Shown: positions 32,235-41,048, counted from the first letter of the stretch. The stretch: 64,000 nt of DNA from Sphingobium sufflavum (GCF_021403115.1 NZ_JAJSSH010000003.1:62001-126000), one strand, 5' to 3'. Program-made: numbers and translations. Notes: generated by a model not told the origin, from the sequence alone.

Positions 32235-33362
32235 ATGCCAGTGGAATTTGTCGGTCATGTCGGCAGCCGCGCCGGATCGGACGTGGTGCCCGCCAGCGGT
32301 CCCGTCGTCGACAAGGAGTATATCCGCCGGATCGCCCGTGCGGCCGAGGATCATGACTTCGACCGCCTGCTGATCGGCTCCTTCTCGACCATCGCCGACA
32401 ATAACCAGATCGCGGCCTTCGTCCTGCACGAGACGCAGCGGCTGGGCGTGATGCTGGCCCATCGCACCGGCTTCGTACCGCCGACGATCGGCGCGCGGCA
32501 ACTCGCCACGCTGGACCATTTCAGCGATGGGCGGCTGGGCGTCCATATCATCACCGGCGGCACGGACGAGGACCAGCAGCGCGATGGCGACTTCCTGAAC
32601 AAGGACGACCGCTATACCCGGACCGATGAATATCTGGACGTGCTCAAGCGGGTCTGGTCGTCCGACACGCCGTTCGATCATGAGGGGCGCTTCTATAAGT
32701 TCAAGGGCGCTTTCTCGACGGTGAAGCCGTTCCAGCAGCCGCGCATCCCCATCTATTTCGGCGGGTCGTCGGATGCGGCGATAGAGGTCGCGGGCAAGCA
32801 TGCCGATGTCTATGCGCTGTGGGGTGAGCCGCTGGACGGGACGCGCGAGACGATTGCGCGGGTGCGGGCCGCCGCCGCGAAGCATGGCCGGGCGGACCAG
32901 ATCCGCTTCGTCCTGGCCTTCCGCCCGGTGGTGGCGGAGACGGAGGCGAAGGCGTGGGAGCGGGCCGACCGGATATTGGAGGCGGTGAAGGCGCGGGGCG
33001 GCGTGGACTCGCCCAACGCCCGGACGCAGGGCCTGCCGATGAATGTCGGATCGGTGCGGCTGCGCGAGGCGGCTGCGCGGGGCCGGGTGCTGGACAAGCG
33101 ACTGTGGACGGAGGTTGCGGCGGTGTCCGGCGCGGGCGGCAATTCGACCGCGCTGGTCGGCACCGGCGAGCAGGTCGCGGAGTCGCTGCTCGACTATTAT
33201 GATCTGGGCGTGACCACCTTCCTCGTCCGCTGCTTCTACCCGGAGGAGGACACGGTGACCTATGGCCGGGAGGTGATCGGGCTGGTGCGGCAGGAGGTCG
33301 CCCGGCGCGAGGCGCAGGCGGCGGTTCATCAGGCGGCGGGACAGAGTGTCGCCGCCGAATAA
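32235..33362 (+). CDS. SsuD/MsuD-like FMNH2-dependent alkanesulfonate monooxygenase (LLM class)
   Basis: A 375-residue luciferase-like flavin-dependent monooxygenase close in layout to SsuD: HVGSRAGSD (8-16), AVMLAHRTGF-like strand (GVMLAHRTGFVPPTIGARQL, about 77-96), TLDHFSDGRLGVHIITGG (about 97-114), DEYLDVLKRVW and a central GGSSDAAIEVAGKHADVYALW. SsuD converts alkanesulfonates to aldehyde plus sulfite with FMNH2 and O2. AAGGA lies before ATG 32235. Third gene of the FrdA-like/2Fe-2S operon, and followed by a strong terminator. No flavin reductase of the SsuE type is seen in the operon. Confidence 0.88.
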   Translation: MPVEFVGHVGSRAGSDVVPASGPVVDKEYIRRIARAAEDHDFDRLLIGSFSTIADNNQIAAFVLHETQRLGVMLAHRTGFVPPTIGARQLATLDHFSDGRLGVHIITGGTDEDQQRDGDFLNKDDRYTRTDEYLDVLKRVWSSDTPFDHEGRFYKFKGAFSTVKPFQQPRIPIYFGGSSDAAIEVAGKHADVYALWGEPLDGTRETIARVRAAAAKHGRADQIRFVLAFRPVVAETEAKAWERADRILEAVKARGGVDSPNARTQGLPMNVGSVRLREAAARGRVLDKRLWTEVAAVSGAGGNSTALVGTGEQVAESLLDYYDLGVTTFLVRCFYPEEDTVTYGREVIGLVRQEVARREAQAAVHQAAGQSVAAE

Positions 33363-33389
33363 GCGGAGCGCCCCCAAAGGACAGCATAG

Positions 33390-33421
33390 CCCCGCCGGTC
33401 AGATCGACCGGCGGGGTTTTT
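33390..33421 (+). terminator. Rho-independent terminator after the SsuD-like gene
   Basis: CCCCGCCGGTC (33390-33400) pairs with GACCGGCGGGG (33406-33416), followed by TTTTT. It closes the three-gene operon. Confidence 0.92.
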
Positions 33422-33669
33422 CATGATGGGACTTTTGGGGAGATGGGAATCGCAGGTCCAGTTTCCGGGGGTTTGGGAGGGGTGGCTTTTCAACATGACC
33501 GACCGAAAGGGTGTTTTGTAAAAGCGGCGGGTTAGGCGGCGGGGCCGGGCGGGGTTATTTGTGGAATGTATGGTTTTTACGGAAAATGTATAATTTCAAA
33601 GGGATGGGATAGATGGGCGGGGTGAGGGATGGGGTTCGGAAGGCGGGCTTTCACCCGCTGTAGAAAATA

Positions 33670-33698
33670 TGAATGTCTATCGAACTAATAGGGATATA
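33670..33698 (+). promoter_or_regulatory. Putative sulfur-regulon operator, site H
   Basis: TGTCTATCGAACTAATAGGG holds an exact CTAT-N7-ATAG core (33677-33691) in an A/T-rich patch that contrasts with the GC-rich surroundings. It is the only promoter-like stretch before the ssu operon, although the ssuA start is about 900 bp further on. Confidence 0.6.
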
Positions 33699-33713
33699 GG
33701 GTAAGGTCTCTCC

Positions 33714-34592
33714 ATGAGGGATGCCATGCCTGTTCAGCCGCCGTTTCCACTGTTTTTGCGCCGCCCGGAGTCGGGGCGCGGCCATGGCTGTCCTGTCCAT
33801 CGGCTGGCATCCCCCGGCACAGCCTTCCATGACGTTGTCTTCCCTGACGCCCCAGTCCCTGACGCCCCAGTCCCTGACGTCGCAGTCCCTGACGTCGCAG
33901 TCCTTGGCGCCGGGTGCCATGACGTCCGGCACGATGATCCCGCGGCCCTTGATGCCGCCTGCTCTGGCGTCGCTCGCGCTGATGCCGCAGTCTCTGATGC
34001 CGCAGTCCCTGACGCCGAGTGCTTTGATGCCGCACGCAGTGACGCCGGGCGCGCTGGCCGCGCGCACCTGCCGTCCGCGCAGCCTGATGCCGCGCGCGGT
34101 GCGCGTCCTGTCGATCACCGCAGGGGTGAGGCCGATCCGTTTCTTTCGCAGTCGCCCCGTGCGGGCGCTGTCGCATGGCGCCGGTCGGCCGGGCGCGGGT
34201 CGCGGTTTGCCGTCGAAGGGGCTGTGTTTTTGCGCGGCCGGGGCGGCGGCTTGCGGTTTGGGGCTGGTCTGCGCCGGGGTGGCGATGGGGCGTCGGGCCT
34301 CCGTTCGCTTGGTCCTGACCTTCGCCCTGCCGACCTTCGCGCGCCCGATCTGCGCGTCATGGCGCAGGACTTTGATGGCGACGCGCCGGTCCGCTCCGGT
34401 TCGGACGGTGGTTTTGGCGCAAGCGCAGGGCCGTGCCTGCCCGGCGTCGGGACACGGAGGGATATGCCCATGGCCAGCGCGGTTGTGCGAGGGAGCGTGA
34501 AGGCTCGCGCGATTTCCCCAACTCCAGCGATCCAGCCGGGGCGCCCCGTGCGCGCCATCCCCTCCGCCGTCGCCATCCGGGGTCTGCGCTGA
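33714..34592 (+). other. Doubtful 292-codon open frame in the long ssu leader
   Basis: A frame is open from ATG 33714 to a TGA at 34590-34592 that overlaps the ssuA ATG (TGATG). The predicted protein is low complexity (Asp/Ala/Pro and Arg/Gly-rich, with VPDAPVPDVAV repeats from the 15-bp DNA repeat), has no ribosome-binding site and resembles no family. A competing frame (33721-34500) encodes SLTPQ-type pentapeptides. I regard both as probably non-coding; translation as a leader that couples to ssuA cannot be excluded. Between 33422 and 34591 nothing else gene-like is seen. Confidence 0.15.
33841..33910 (+). repeat. 15-bp tandem repeat, about 4.7 copies
   Basis: The unit TCCCTGACGCCCCAG occurs at 33841, 33856, 33871 (variant TCCCTGACGTCGCAG) and 33886, with a decayed fifth copy. 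More diverged CTGATGCCGCAGTC copies follow up to about 34060. It lies between operator site H and ssuA. Confidence 0.85.
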
Positions 34593-35674
34593 TGGCCGTG
34601 CTGTCCACGGGCGGGCGTCGCGGGCTGATCGCGCTGGGGACCGTGCTGCTGTTGGCGCTGGCGGGCTGGGCCTTGCTGCGCCCCGCGGGGAGCACGGCGG
34701 TCGGCGACCCCGATGACCTGTCCGACGTGGTGATCGTGGTCGGCACGCCCAACAAGACGGGCCTGCGCCGCCAGTTGATCGCATCGGGCGAGGCGGAGAA
34801 TCTGCCCTACACGGTCAAATGGGCGGTGTTCGATTCCACCCCGCCGCTGACCGAGGCGCTGAAGGCCGGGCAGGTCGACATCGGCGGCGGCGGCGAGACG
34901 GGCGTGCTGTTCGCGCTGGCCAATGGCGCGCGGATCAGCCCGCTGGCCGGGACCATATCCGATTCGGCGGACAGCAAGAGCGACCTGCTGGTCCCCAAGG
35001 ACAGCCCGGCGCGCAGTCTGGCCGACCTGCGCGGGCGCAAGATCGCCATCTCCTATCGCACCGCGCAATATTATCAGCTCGCCAAGGCGTTCGACCAACT
35101 GGGCCTGGAACGGGACCGCAAGCTGTTGCTGAACCTCAACACGGTCGACGGGCTGTCCGCGCTGCTGAACCATCAGGTCGATGCCGTGGTGCTGTGGGAT
35201 CCCAATGCGGCGATTGCGGAGGTGCAGTTCGGGGCGCGTGGCATCGCGTCGCTGCGCAGCGTCGTGCCCACGGCGGGTATGCTCTATGCCGCGACCGCAT
35301 CCGTGCAGGATCCGCGCAAGAATCGCGCGCTGAAGGATCTGGTGCGCCGCATCGTGCGGGCGCAGCACTGGGTCGATACGCATCCCGACCAATGGGCGCA
35401 GGAAATGGCGAAGCAGGCGCAGATTCCGCTGGCTGCCGCCCAGCTCGCCATCTCGCGCGGGCGCACCCATTATGTGCCCGCGACCGACGCGGACGTGCAG
35501 CAACGCTGGCAGCGGGAAATCGACTATTTCCACGAACAGGGCGAATTTCGCCATCCTTTCCTGATCCGTGACCATATCGCGCCCGGCTTTGACAGGGTGG
35601 TGGCCGATGAAGTGGCGCGGTTGCGCGCGGGTGGGACGGTGGCCGGGCAGGCCGCCGGAAAGGCTGCGTCATGA
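34592..35674 (+). CDS. ssuA: SsuA-like aliphatic-sulfonate substrate-binding protein
   Basis: A 360-residue protein. The N-terminus MAVLSTGGRRGLIALGTVLL, continuing to about residue 29, is a signal or anchor segment. The body follows the SsuA/TauA pattern: VIVVGTPNKTG, DSTPPLTEALKAGQVDIGGG (about 78-97), GRKIAISYRTAQYYQLAKA and VVLWDPNAA. It should deliver sulfonates to the SsuCB transporter encoded next, whose first gene overlaps by 4 bp (ATGA). The start is set by the signal sequence; only weak ribosome-binding sequence precedes it. Operator site H lies about 900 bp upstream. The substrate range may differ from alkanesulfonates. Confidence 0.85.
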   Translation: MAVLSTGGRRGLIALGTVLLLALAGWALLRPAGSTAVGDPDDLSDVVIVVGTPNKTGLRRQLIASGEAENLPYTVKWAVFDSTPPLTEALKAGQVDIGGGGETGVLFALANGARISPLAGTISDSADSKSDLLVPKDSPARSLADLRGRKIAISYRTAQYYQLAKAFDQLGLERDRKLLLNLNTVDGLSALLNHQVDAVVLWDPNAAIAEVQFGARGIASLRSVVPTAGMLYAATASVQDPRKNRALKDLVRRIVRAQHWVDTHPDQWAQEMAKQAQIPLAAAQLAISRGRTHYVPATDADVQQRWQREIDYFHEQGEFRHPFLIRDHIAPGFDRVVADEVARLRAGGTVAGQAAGKAAS

Positions 35675-36531
35675 CACAGGCTCTGGCCGCCACGGGCGCC
35701 ACCGTCACCCCCCTGCATCCCGGCAGCGCGCTGGTGCAGATCGAGGCGCAGAGCGCGGCGCACAGGCGCGGCGTGCCGCGCACGGTGCGGCGGCTGAGCG
35801 GGGTGCTGCTGCTGCTCGCCATCTGGTCGTTGGCCGCCGTCCAGCAATGGCTGTCGCCGGACCTGCTGCCCGGACCGCTCACGGTGATCGCCGCGCTGCG
35901 CGAACTGGTGGTGACGGGGCAGTTGGGCGACGCGCTGCGCGCCTCCCTGCTGCGGGTCGTGGTCGGCGCGAGCATCGGGATGAGCGCGGGCGTGGCGGCG
36001 GCGCTGTTCGCGGGCCTGTTGCGGCTGGGCGAGGATCTGATCGATGCGCCGATCCAGATGGTGCGGACGCTGCCCTGGGCCGGGCTGGTGCCGTTGCTGC
36101 TGATCTGGCTGGGTATCGACGAGGGGTCGAAGGTGGCGCTGGTCGCGCTGGCGTCCTTCTTTCCCATCTACCTCAACCTGTTCGCGGGCATTCGCAACGT
36201 GGACGAGACGCTGGTGGAGGCCGCGCGCACCATGGGCCTCCGCCCGGCGGCGGTGATCCGCCATGTCGTGCTGCCCGGTGCGCTGCCCAATGCGCTGGTC
36301 GGGTTGCGCTATGCGTTGGGGTCGTCCTGGCTGGCGCTGGTCTTTGCTGAGACGGTGAACAGCCAGACCGGCATCGGCTACCTCACCACCTACGCCCGCG
36401 AGACGTACCGGACGGACATCATCTTTGTCTGCCTGCTGATCTATGCCGCGCTCGGCCTGTCCGCCGACATTGTCGTCCGCACGCTCGAAGGGAGGCTCCT
36501 GTCATGGCGACCCAGTTTCAAGGCCGCCTGA
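35671..36531 (+). CDS. ssuC: SsuC-like sulfonate ABC permease
   Basis: A 286-residue membrane protein with about six hydrophobic segments and the EAA loop EAARTMGLRPAAVIRHVVLP (about 191-210) that docks the ATPase. It belongs to the NitT/TauT/SsuC permease group. It overlaps ssuA by 4 bp and ssuB by 28 bp, so the three are one translationally linked transporter. A charged N-terminal extension of about 45 residues precedes the first helix. Confidence 0.9.
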   Translation: MTQALAATGATVTPLHPGSALVQIEAQSAAHRRGVPRTVRRLSGVLLLLAIWSLAAVQQWLSPDLLPGPLTVIAALRELVVTGQLGDALRASLLRVVVGASIGMSAGVAAALFAGLLRLGEDLIDAPIQMVRTLPWAGLVPLLLIWLGIDEGSKVALVALASFFPIYLNLFAGIRNVDETLVEAARTMGLRPAAVIRHVVLPGALPNALVGLRYALGSSWLALVFAETVNSQTGIGYLTTYARETYRTDIIFVCLLIYAALGLSADIVVRTLEGRLLSWRPSFKAA

Positions 36532-37259
36532 CCCCGGCGGTCCAGCCCGCCGCCCAGCCCGCCACACGGTCGCTGGCGGTGCGGGTGCGCGACCTGACGC
36601 GGCGGTTCGGTGAGCGGGCGGTGATCGACGGGCTGAACGTCGATATTCATGCGGGCGAGTTCGTCGCGCTGCTGGGCGCGAGCGGGTGCGGCAAGAGCAG
36701 CCTGCTGCGCGTGCTGGCCGGTCTGGACCGGGAGATTACAGGCGAGGTGATGGTGTCGTCGCGCCGGGGCGTGGCCTTTCAGGCGCCGCGCCTGCTGCCG
36801 TGGAAGCGGCTGAGCGAGAATGTCGGGCTGGGCTATGCGGGCGAAAAGCCGGCGGAGCGGGTCGCCGCCGCGCTGGCCGAGGTCGGCCTGTCGCATCGGG
36901 CGGGGGCGTGGCCCAAGGAATTGTCCGGCGGGGAGGCGCAGCGGGGATCGCTGGCGCGCGCGCTGATCCGCGATCCCGAACTGCTGCTGCTGGACGAGCC
37001 GTTCGGCGCGCTGGACGCGCTGACCCGGATGAAGGCGCAGGCGCTGGTGGGGGAATTATGGGCCGCGCGCGGCTGCGCCGTGTTGCTGGTGACGCATGAT
37101 GTGGAGGAGGCGGTGCTGCTGGCCGACCGCATCCTGATCATGCGCGACGGGCGCATCCGGCATGACATTGCAAACGACACGCCCCGCCCGCGCGACCCCG
37201 CCGATGCGGAATCGGTGCGGCGGCGGCGGGACATATTGTCGCTGATCGGGGTCGCGTGA
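36504..37259 (+). CDS. ssuB: SsuB-like sulfonate ABC ATPase
   Basis: A 251-residue ATPase: LLGASGCGKSSLLRVLAGLD (Walker A, about 55-74), AFQAPRLLPWKRL (Q-loop, about 91-103), LSGGEAQRGSLARALI (signature, about 136) and LLLDEPFGALDALTRMKAQ (Walker B and D-loop), with the VTHDVEEAV switch His. This set is typical of NitT/SsuB/TauB ATPases. GGAGG lies 8 bp before ATG 36504, within the end of ssuC. Confidence 0.92.
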   Translation: MATQFQGRLTPAVQPAAQPATRSLAVRVRDLTRRFGERAVIDGLNVDIHAGEFVALLGASGCGKSSLLRVLAGLDREITGEVMVSSRRGVAFQAPRLLPWKRLSENVGLGYAGEKPAERVAAALAEVGLSHRAGAWPKELSGGEAQRGSLARALIRDPELLLLDEPFGALDALTRMKAQALVGELWAARGCAVLLVTHDVEEAVLLADRILIMRDGRIRHDIANDTPRPRDPADAESVRRRRDILSLIGVA

Positions 37260-37615
37260 CGATGCGGGGCTTGATGCGGGCGGCCATGGCTTTGGAGGAT
37301 GAGAGGGTGACGATGGAGCGTATGTTCATGAGGCCGGTCGTCCGCCGGGCTGCCGCCGCGCTGCTGATGCTGGGCGTGGCGGGCGCGCCGCTGCCCGCGG
37401 GCGCGCGGACGATCGCGATCGCCGCCGACGAGGGAGACTCCAGCGGCTGGGCCAGCCAGGATTCGGGCGATGCCGCCCGGGACATCGCCGACGCCCGCGC
37501 GCAGGAGGTGCGGGCGGAGCCGCGTCCGGTGGTGGTCGATCCCCATCCGCTGGCCGACCTGCCGTCCCACCCGAAGGTCGCCGCCGCCGGTCCCCGGTCG
37601 CTGTCCCCGGCATAG
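37256..37615 (+). CDS. Small putative exported hypothetical protein
   Basis: An open frame starting with GTG that overlaps the ssuB stop (GTGA), or with internal ATGs at 37313 or 37328. The latter gives MRPVVRRAAAALLMLGVAGA, which looks like a signal peptide cleaved near AGA-RT; the remainder (about 70 residues) is Pro/Ala/Asp-rich and not recognisable. It could be a secreted accessory protein of the operon or a chance frame. No catalytic motif is seen. Confidence 0.4.
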   Translation: MTMRGLMRAAMALEDERVTMERMFMRPVVRRAAAALLMLGVAGAPLPAGARTIAIAADEGDSSGWASQDSGDAARDIADARAQEVRAEPRPVVVDPHPLADLPSHPKVAAAGPRSLSPA

Positions 37616-37635
37616 GGGCAGCCCGCGCCACCCCG

Positions 37636-37694
37636 CTTTTTTCAATCCCGCCTTTTTTCAATCCCCTGTTTTGACCCAATCCCCTGTTTTGACG
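37636..37694 (+). repeat. Two overlapping short tandem duplications
   Basis: TTTTTTCAATCCC occurs twice in succession, and CAATCCCCTGTTTTGACC occurs twice immediately after. They form an A/T-richer spacer before the NAD(P)H-binding gene. Confidence 0.8.
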
Positions 37695-37707
37695 GAGTCG
37701 TCCGATT

Positions 37708-38358
37708 ATGAGCATTGCACTGTTGGGAGCCGCCGGTCGCATCGGTTCCGAAATTCGCCAGGAGGCGCTGCGGCGCGGGCATGACGTCACCGCCATCGTC
37801 CGCACACCCGGCCGGATCGAGGCGGCGGACGGCCTGAGCGAGGCGGTCGCGGACGCCTATGACGCGGACTCCATCGCGGCGGCGCTGGCGGGGCAGGAGG
37901 CGCTGATCAGCGCGTTCAGCCCCGACCCGTCCGAACCGATCGAGGGCAAGCCCGAACGGCTGCGCCAGTCCCATGCCGCCATATTGGCGGGCGCGCGCAA
38001 GGCGGGGGTCAAGCGGGTCATCCTGGTCGGCGGCGTCGGCAGCCTGTGGGCCGCCCCCGGCCTGCTGGTCGTCGACTCGCCGGAATATCCGCAGGCCAAC
38101 CGGGGCCACACGCTGGCCAATATCGAGATTTTGCGCGGCTTGCGGGAGGAGGGCGACGATCTGGACTGGACCTATGTCTCGCCCCCGCGCCGGATCGAGG
38201 CGGGCGAGCGCACCGGCATTTTCCGCCTGTCCAAGAACGATCTGCTGCGCGACGACGCCGGGGAAAGCCGCATCTCCCGCGCCGACTTCGCCATTGCGGT
38301 GATCGATGAGCTGGAAAAGGGCGCGCATGTCCGCGGCCGCTTCACCGTAGCCTATTGA
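37708..38358 (+). CDS. NAD(P)H-binding atypical SDR (YwnB/BLVRB-like)
   Basis: A 216-residue Rossmann protein beginning MSIALLGAAGRIGSEIRQEA (GxxGxxG dinucleotide motif at 7-12) with AIVRTPGRI after strand 2, as in YwnB/YhfK and biliverdin-IX-beta/flavin reductase-like atypical SDRs. It lies between ssuB and the DszC-like gene, 11 bp before the latter's ATG. Because DszC/SsuD-type enzymes need FMNH2 and no standard flavin reductase is seen here, this protein is a candidate NAD(P)H:flavin reductase; that is inference. Confidence 0.8.
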   Translation: MSIALLGAAGRIGSEIRQEALRRGHDVTAIVRTPGRIEAADGLSEAVADAYDADSIAAALAGQEALISAFSPDPSEPIEGKPERLRQSHAAILAGARKAGVKRVILVGGVGSLWAAPGLLVVDSPEYPQANRGHTLANIEILRGLREEGDDLDWTYVSPPRRIEAGERTGIFRLSKNDLLRDDAGESRISRADFAIAVIDELEKGAHVRGRFTVAY

Positions 38359-38369
38359 ACGGACGCCCC

Positions 38370-39707
38370 ATGACCCAGCATCAATCCGTCGCCACCCATA
38401 TCGACGCGGGCAAGGTGGAGCGGCCCGATCAGGCCGCCACCCAGATCGCGCAGGGGTGGGGGCAGGGGCCGAGCGCCCGATACGAGGAACTGGCCGCGCC
38501 CTTTCGCCCGATCTTTCGCCGTATCCGGGAGGATGCGGTGGTCCGCGACGCGGAACGCCGCCTGCCGTTCGAGGAGGTGGGGTGGCTGAAGCAGGCGGGC
38601 TTCACCACGTTGCGCGTGCCGGTGGAACTGGGCGGCTATGGCGTCACCCTGCCCGAACTGCTCAACCTGCTGATCGAACTGTCGGAGGCGGACCCCAATA
38701 TCACCAACATCCTGCGTCCCCATCTGGGCGTGACGGAGGATCTGCTGAACAGCGGCAATGCGGCGCACCGCACCCACTGGCTGACGCGGATCGCGGCGCG
38801 GGAAACCTTCGGCAACGGCTTTTCGGAGACGACCGGCAATGTCGGCGCGATCAGCACCAGCCTGGTGCAGGACGGCGACGAGTGGGTGCTGAACGGCAAG
38901 AAATATTACACCACCGGCACGCTGTTCGCGGACTGGATCAACCTGGGCGCGGTGGATGAGAAGGGCGAGTCCACCGGCGGCATCATCCCGCGCCACGCGC
39001 CGGGGGTTGAGGTGATCGACGACTGGAACGGCTTTGGCCAGATGCTGACCGGCAGCGGCACGACCCTGTTCGACAATGTCCGCATCCCCGCCGCGCTGGT
39101 GAACCCGGAGAAGGGCCGCGCCCGCTATGTCGGCGGCCTGTTCCAGCTCATCCACCTCGCCACGCTGGCGGGGATCGGGCGGGCGGCGGCCAATGATGTC
39201 GCGCGCCTCGTCGCGGAACGATCCCGCGCCTATGGCCATGGCAACGCCGCAGAGGCGCGGCACGACCCGCAGATACTGGCCGTCGTCGGGCGGGTGCGCG
39301 GCGCGGCCTATGCGGCGGGCGCCACCGTGCTGAAGGTCGCGGAGGCGCTGGAGCGTGTCCATGAGCATAATCGTTCGGGCGACAAGGCGGCGGAGGAGCT
39401 GGCGGGCGCGCTGGCCGATGTCGAGATCAACGAGACGGTGACGGTCATCAGCGAGCTGATCCTGAACGCCACCACCGCCCTGTTCGATGCGCTGGGCGCG
39501 TCGGGGACGGACCGCAACCATGGCCTCGACCGGCACTGGCGCAACGCCCGCACTATCACCTCGCACAATCCGCGCATCTACCGCGACCGGATCGTGGGCG
39601 CGTTCGCGGTGAATGGCGCGCTGCCCGCCCTCGTCCGGCGCAACGTCAAAGATGACGGCGCGGCCCCCGGCGGCAGCGACAACAGCGCATCGCCGCCGAT
39701 CCTGTGA
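38370..39707 (+). CDS. DszC/SfnC-like FMN-dependent monooxygenase (acyl-CoA dehydrogenase fold)
   Basis: A 445-residue protein of the acyl-CoA-dehydrogenase fold. The family signature is that of DszC-type sulfur monooxygenases: VPVELGGYG (about 83-91), NILRPHLG with His118 (by eye at DszC His92), GNGFSETTG and GKKYYTTG (about 148-184), and the C-terminal GLDRHWRNARTITSHNPRIY with His399 (at DszC His391). DszC oxidises dibenzothiophene to its sulfone; SfnC-like relatives act in sulfone/sulfonate scavenging. No acyl-CoA catalytic Glu context is seen. It sits between the SDR and rhodanese genes in the ssu operon. The true substrate is unknown. Confidence 0.85.
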   Translation: MTQHQSVATHIDAGKVERPDQAATQIAQGWGQGPSARYEELAAPFRPIFRRIREDAVVRDAERRLPFEEVGWLKQAGFTTLRVPVELGGYGVTLPELLNLLIELSEADPNITNILRPHLGVTEDLLNSGNAAHRTHWLTRIAARETFGNGFSETTGNVGAISTSLVQDGDEWVLNGKKYYTTGTLFADWINLGAVDEKGESTGGIIPRHAPGVEVIDDWNGFGQMLTGSGTTLFDNVRIPAALVNPEKGRARYVGGLFQLIHLATLAGIGRAAANDVARLVAERSRAYGHGNAAEARHDPQILAVVGRVRGAAYAAGATVLKVAEALERVHEHNRSGDKAAEELAGALADVEINETVTVISELILNATTALFDALGASGTDRNHGLDRHWRNARTITSHNPRIYRDRIVGAFAVNGALPALVRRNVKDDGAAPGGSDNSASPPIL

Positions 39708-39753
39708 CCCGCCGCCGCCGCTTCACACCCTTTCCTGCACCGGGAGTCCTGCC

Positions 39754-40887
39754 ATGACCATACGCACCATCCACCGCGCCACGCTCCAGACGTGGCTGAC
39801 CACCGGCACCCCCGGCCAGAGCGCGGAGTTCGCGTTGCTGGACCTGCGCGATGAGCAGGATTTCGCCAAGGGCCAGCCGCTGTTCGCCACCAACCTGCCG
39901 CTGCGTCGGCTGGAGGCGGACGTCGCCCGCTTCGTGCCGCGCAGGAGCGTGCGGACCGTGCTGGTCGATGACGGCAATGGCGATGCCGCCAAGGGCGCGG
40001 CGATCCTCGACGCGCTGGGTTATGACGATGTCGCCATCCTGTCCGGCGGCGTGCCGGGCTGGCTGTCGGACAGCCCCAATGGCCTGCCCACGTTCGATAT
40101 TGCGGGCAATATCTTCACCGTCGCGGTGGCCGACCAGCGCGGCACCCCGGCGCTGACCGTGGCGGCGCTGAAGGCCGCGCAGGATGCGGGCGAGGATATT
40201 CTCGTCCTCGACACGCGCACGCCGGAAGAGTTCGCCCGGTCGCACATCCCCGGTTCGCGCAGCCTGCCGGGCGGGGAATTGCTGCAACGCTATCTCGACT
40301 ATGTGCCGTCGGCGCAGACGCATGTCGTCGTGACCTGCGCCTGGCTGGCGCGCGCGATCATCGGGGCGCAGACGCTGATTTCGGCGCGGGTGCCGAACCG
40401 CGTCTCCTATCTGGTGGAGGGCACGCAGGCCTGGTCCCGCGCCGGTTATGCGCTGGAGACGGGGATCAGCGACAGCTTCGACGGCTATAGCGAGGCGGCG
40501 GCGGCCTTTGGAGCGGCTCATGCGCGCAATCTGGCGGACGAGGCGGGCGTGCAATGGATCGACGCGGCGGCGGTCGGCCAGTGGCAGGGCGAGGCGGACC
40601 GGACGACCTATCTGCTCGACGTGCGGCTGCCCGCGCCGTTCGAGGCGGGGCATCTGGCGGGGTCGATCTCCGCCCCCGGCGGCCAGTTGCTGGCGGTGTC
40701 GCATCGCACCGTGGCGGTGCGTGGCGCGCGCATCGTGCTGATCGACGACAGCGAGGGCGATGTGCGGGCGATCACCACCGCCTATTGGCTCAAGCAGCGC
40801 GGATGGGATGCGCGCGTTTTCGACGGGACGATTCAGGACCGGTTGCCGGGAGCGGATGCGCGGGAGCGGATCGCCCAGCCGGCATGA
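39754..40887 (+). CDS. Triple-domain rhodanese-like sulfurtransferase (copy 2)
   Basis: A 377-residue paralogue of the protein at 14369-15478, sharing its order of motifs (DGNGDAAKG loop in domain 1, TCAWLARA with Cys195 in domain 2, DDSEGDVRA in domain 3). Again only the middle domain has the Cys-x4-Arg loop. Last gene of the ssu/DszC-like operon, with CGGGAG 8 bp before the ATG. It presumably traps sulfane sulfur or links sulfite release to assimilation; this is inferred from family and context. Confidence 0.87.
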   Translation: MTIRTIHRATLQTWLTTGTPGQSAEFALLDLRDEQDFAKGQPLFATNLPLRRLEADVARFVPRRSVRTVLVDDGNGDAAKGAAILDALGYDDVAILSGGVPGWLSDSPNGLPTFDIAGNIFTVAVADQRGTPALTVAALKAAQDAGEDILVLDTRTPEEFARSHIPGSRSLPGGELLQRYLDYVPSAQTHVVVTCAWLARAIIGAQTLISARVPNRVSYLVEGTQAWSRAGYALETGISDSFDGYSEAAAAFGAAHARNLADEAGVQWIDAAAVGQWQGEADRTTYLLDVRLPAPFEAGHLAGSISAPGGQLLAVSHRTVAVRGARIVLIDDSEGDVRAITTAYWLKQRGWDARVFDGTIQDRLPGADARERIAQPA

Positions 40888-41018
40888 GGGCGCGATAACG
40901 GACGCCCCGTGCCGGGAAAGCGGTATGGGGCGGTCGTTGGCGGGTTGCGTGGGGCGCTGGCTGGCGCGGGTTTGGCTCGCGTGGCCTTGGAACGTGATGA
41001 CGTTGGACTGACGCACCT

Positions 41019-41048
41019 CGTCATTGCTTCGCTGCGCTCGCAATGACG
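41019..41048. repeat. Palindromic dispersed element
   Basis: CGTCATTGC (41019-41027) and GCAATGACG (41040-41048) flank TTCGCTGCGCTC. The same right half occurs at about 4982-5003 and 54281-54302. It lies in the spacer between the convergent rhodanese and Rrf2 genes and may act as a weak terminator. Confidence 0.7.

Noticed and set aside
34115-35575. A long minus-strand frame opposite ssuA
   Set aside because: ssuA has recognisable family motifs and overlaps ssuC in an operon; the antisense frame has none.
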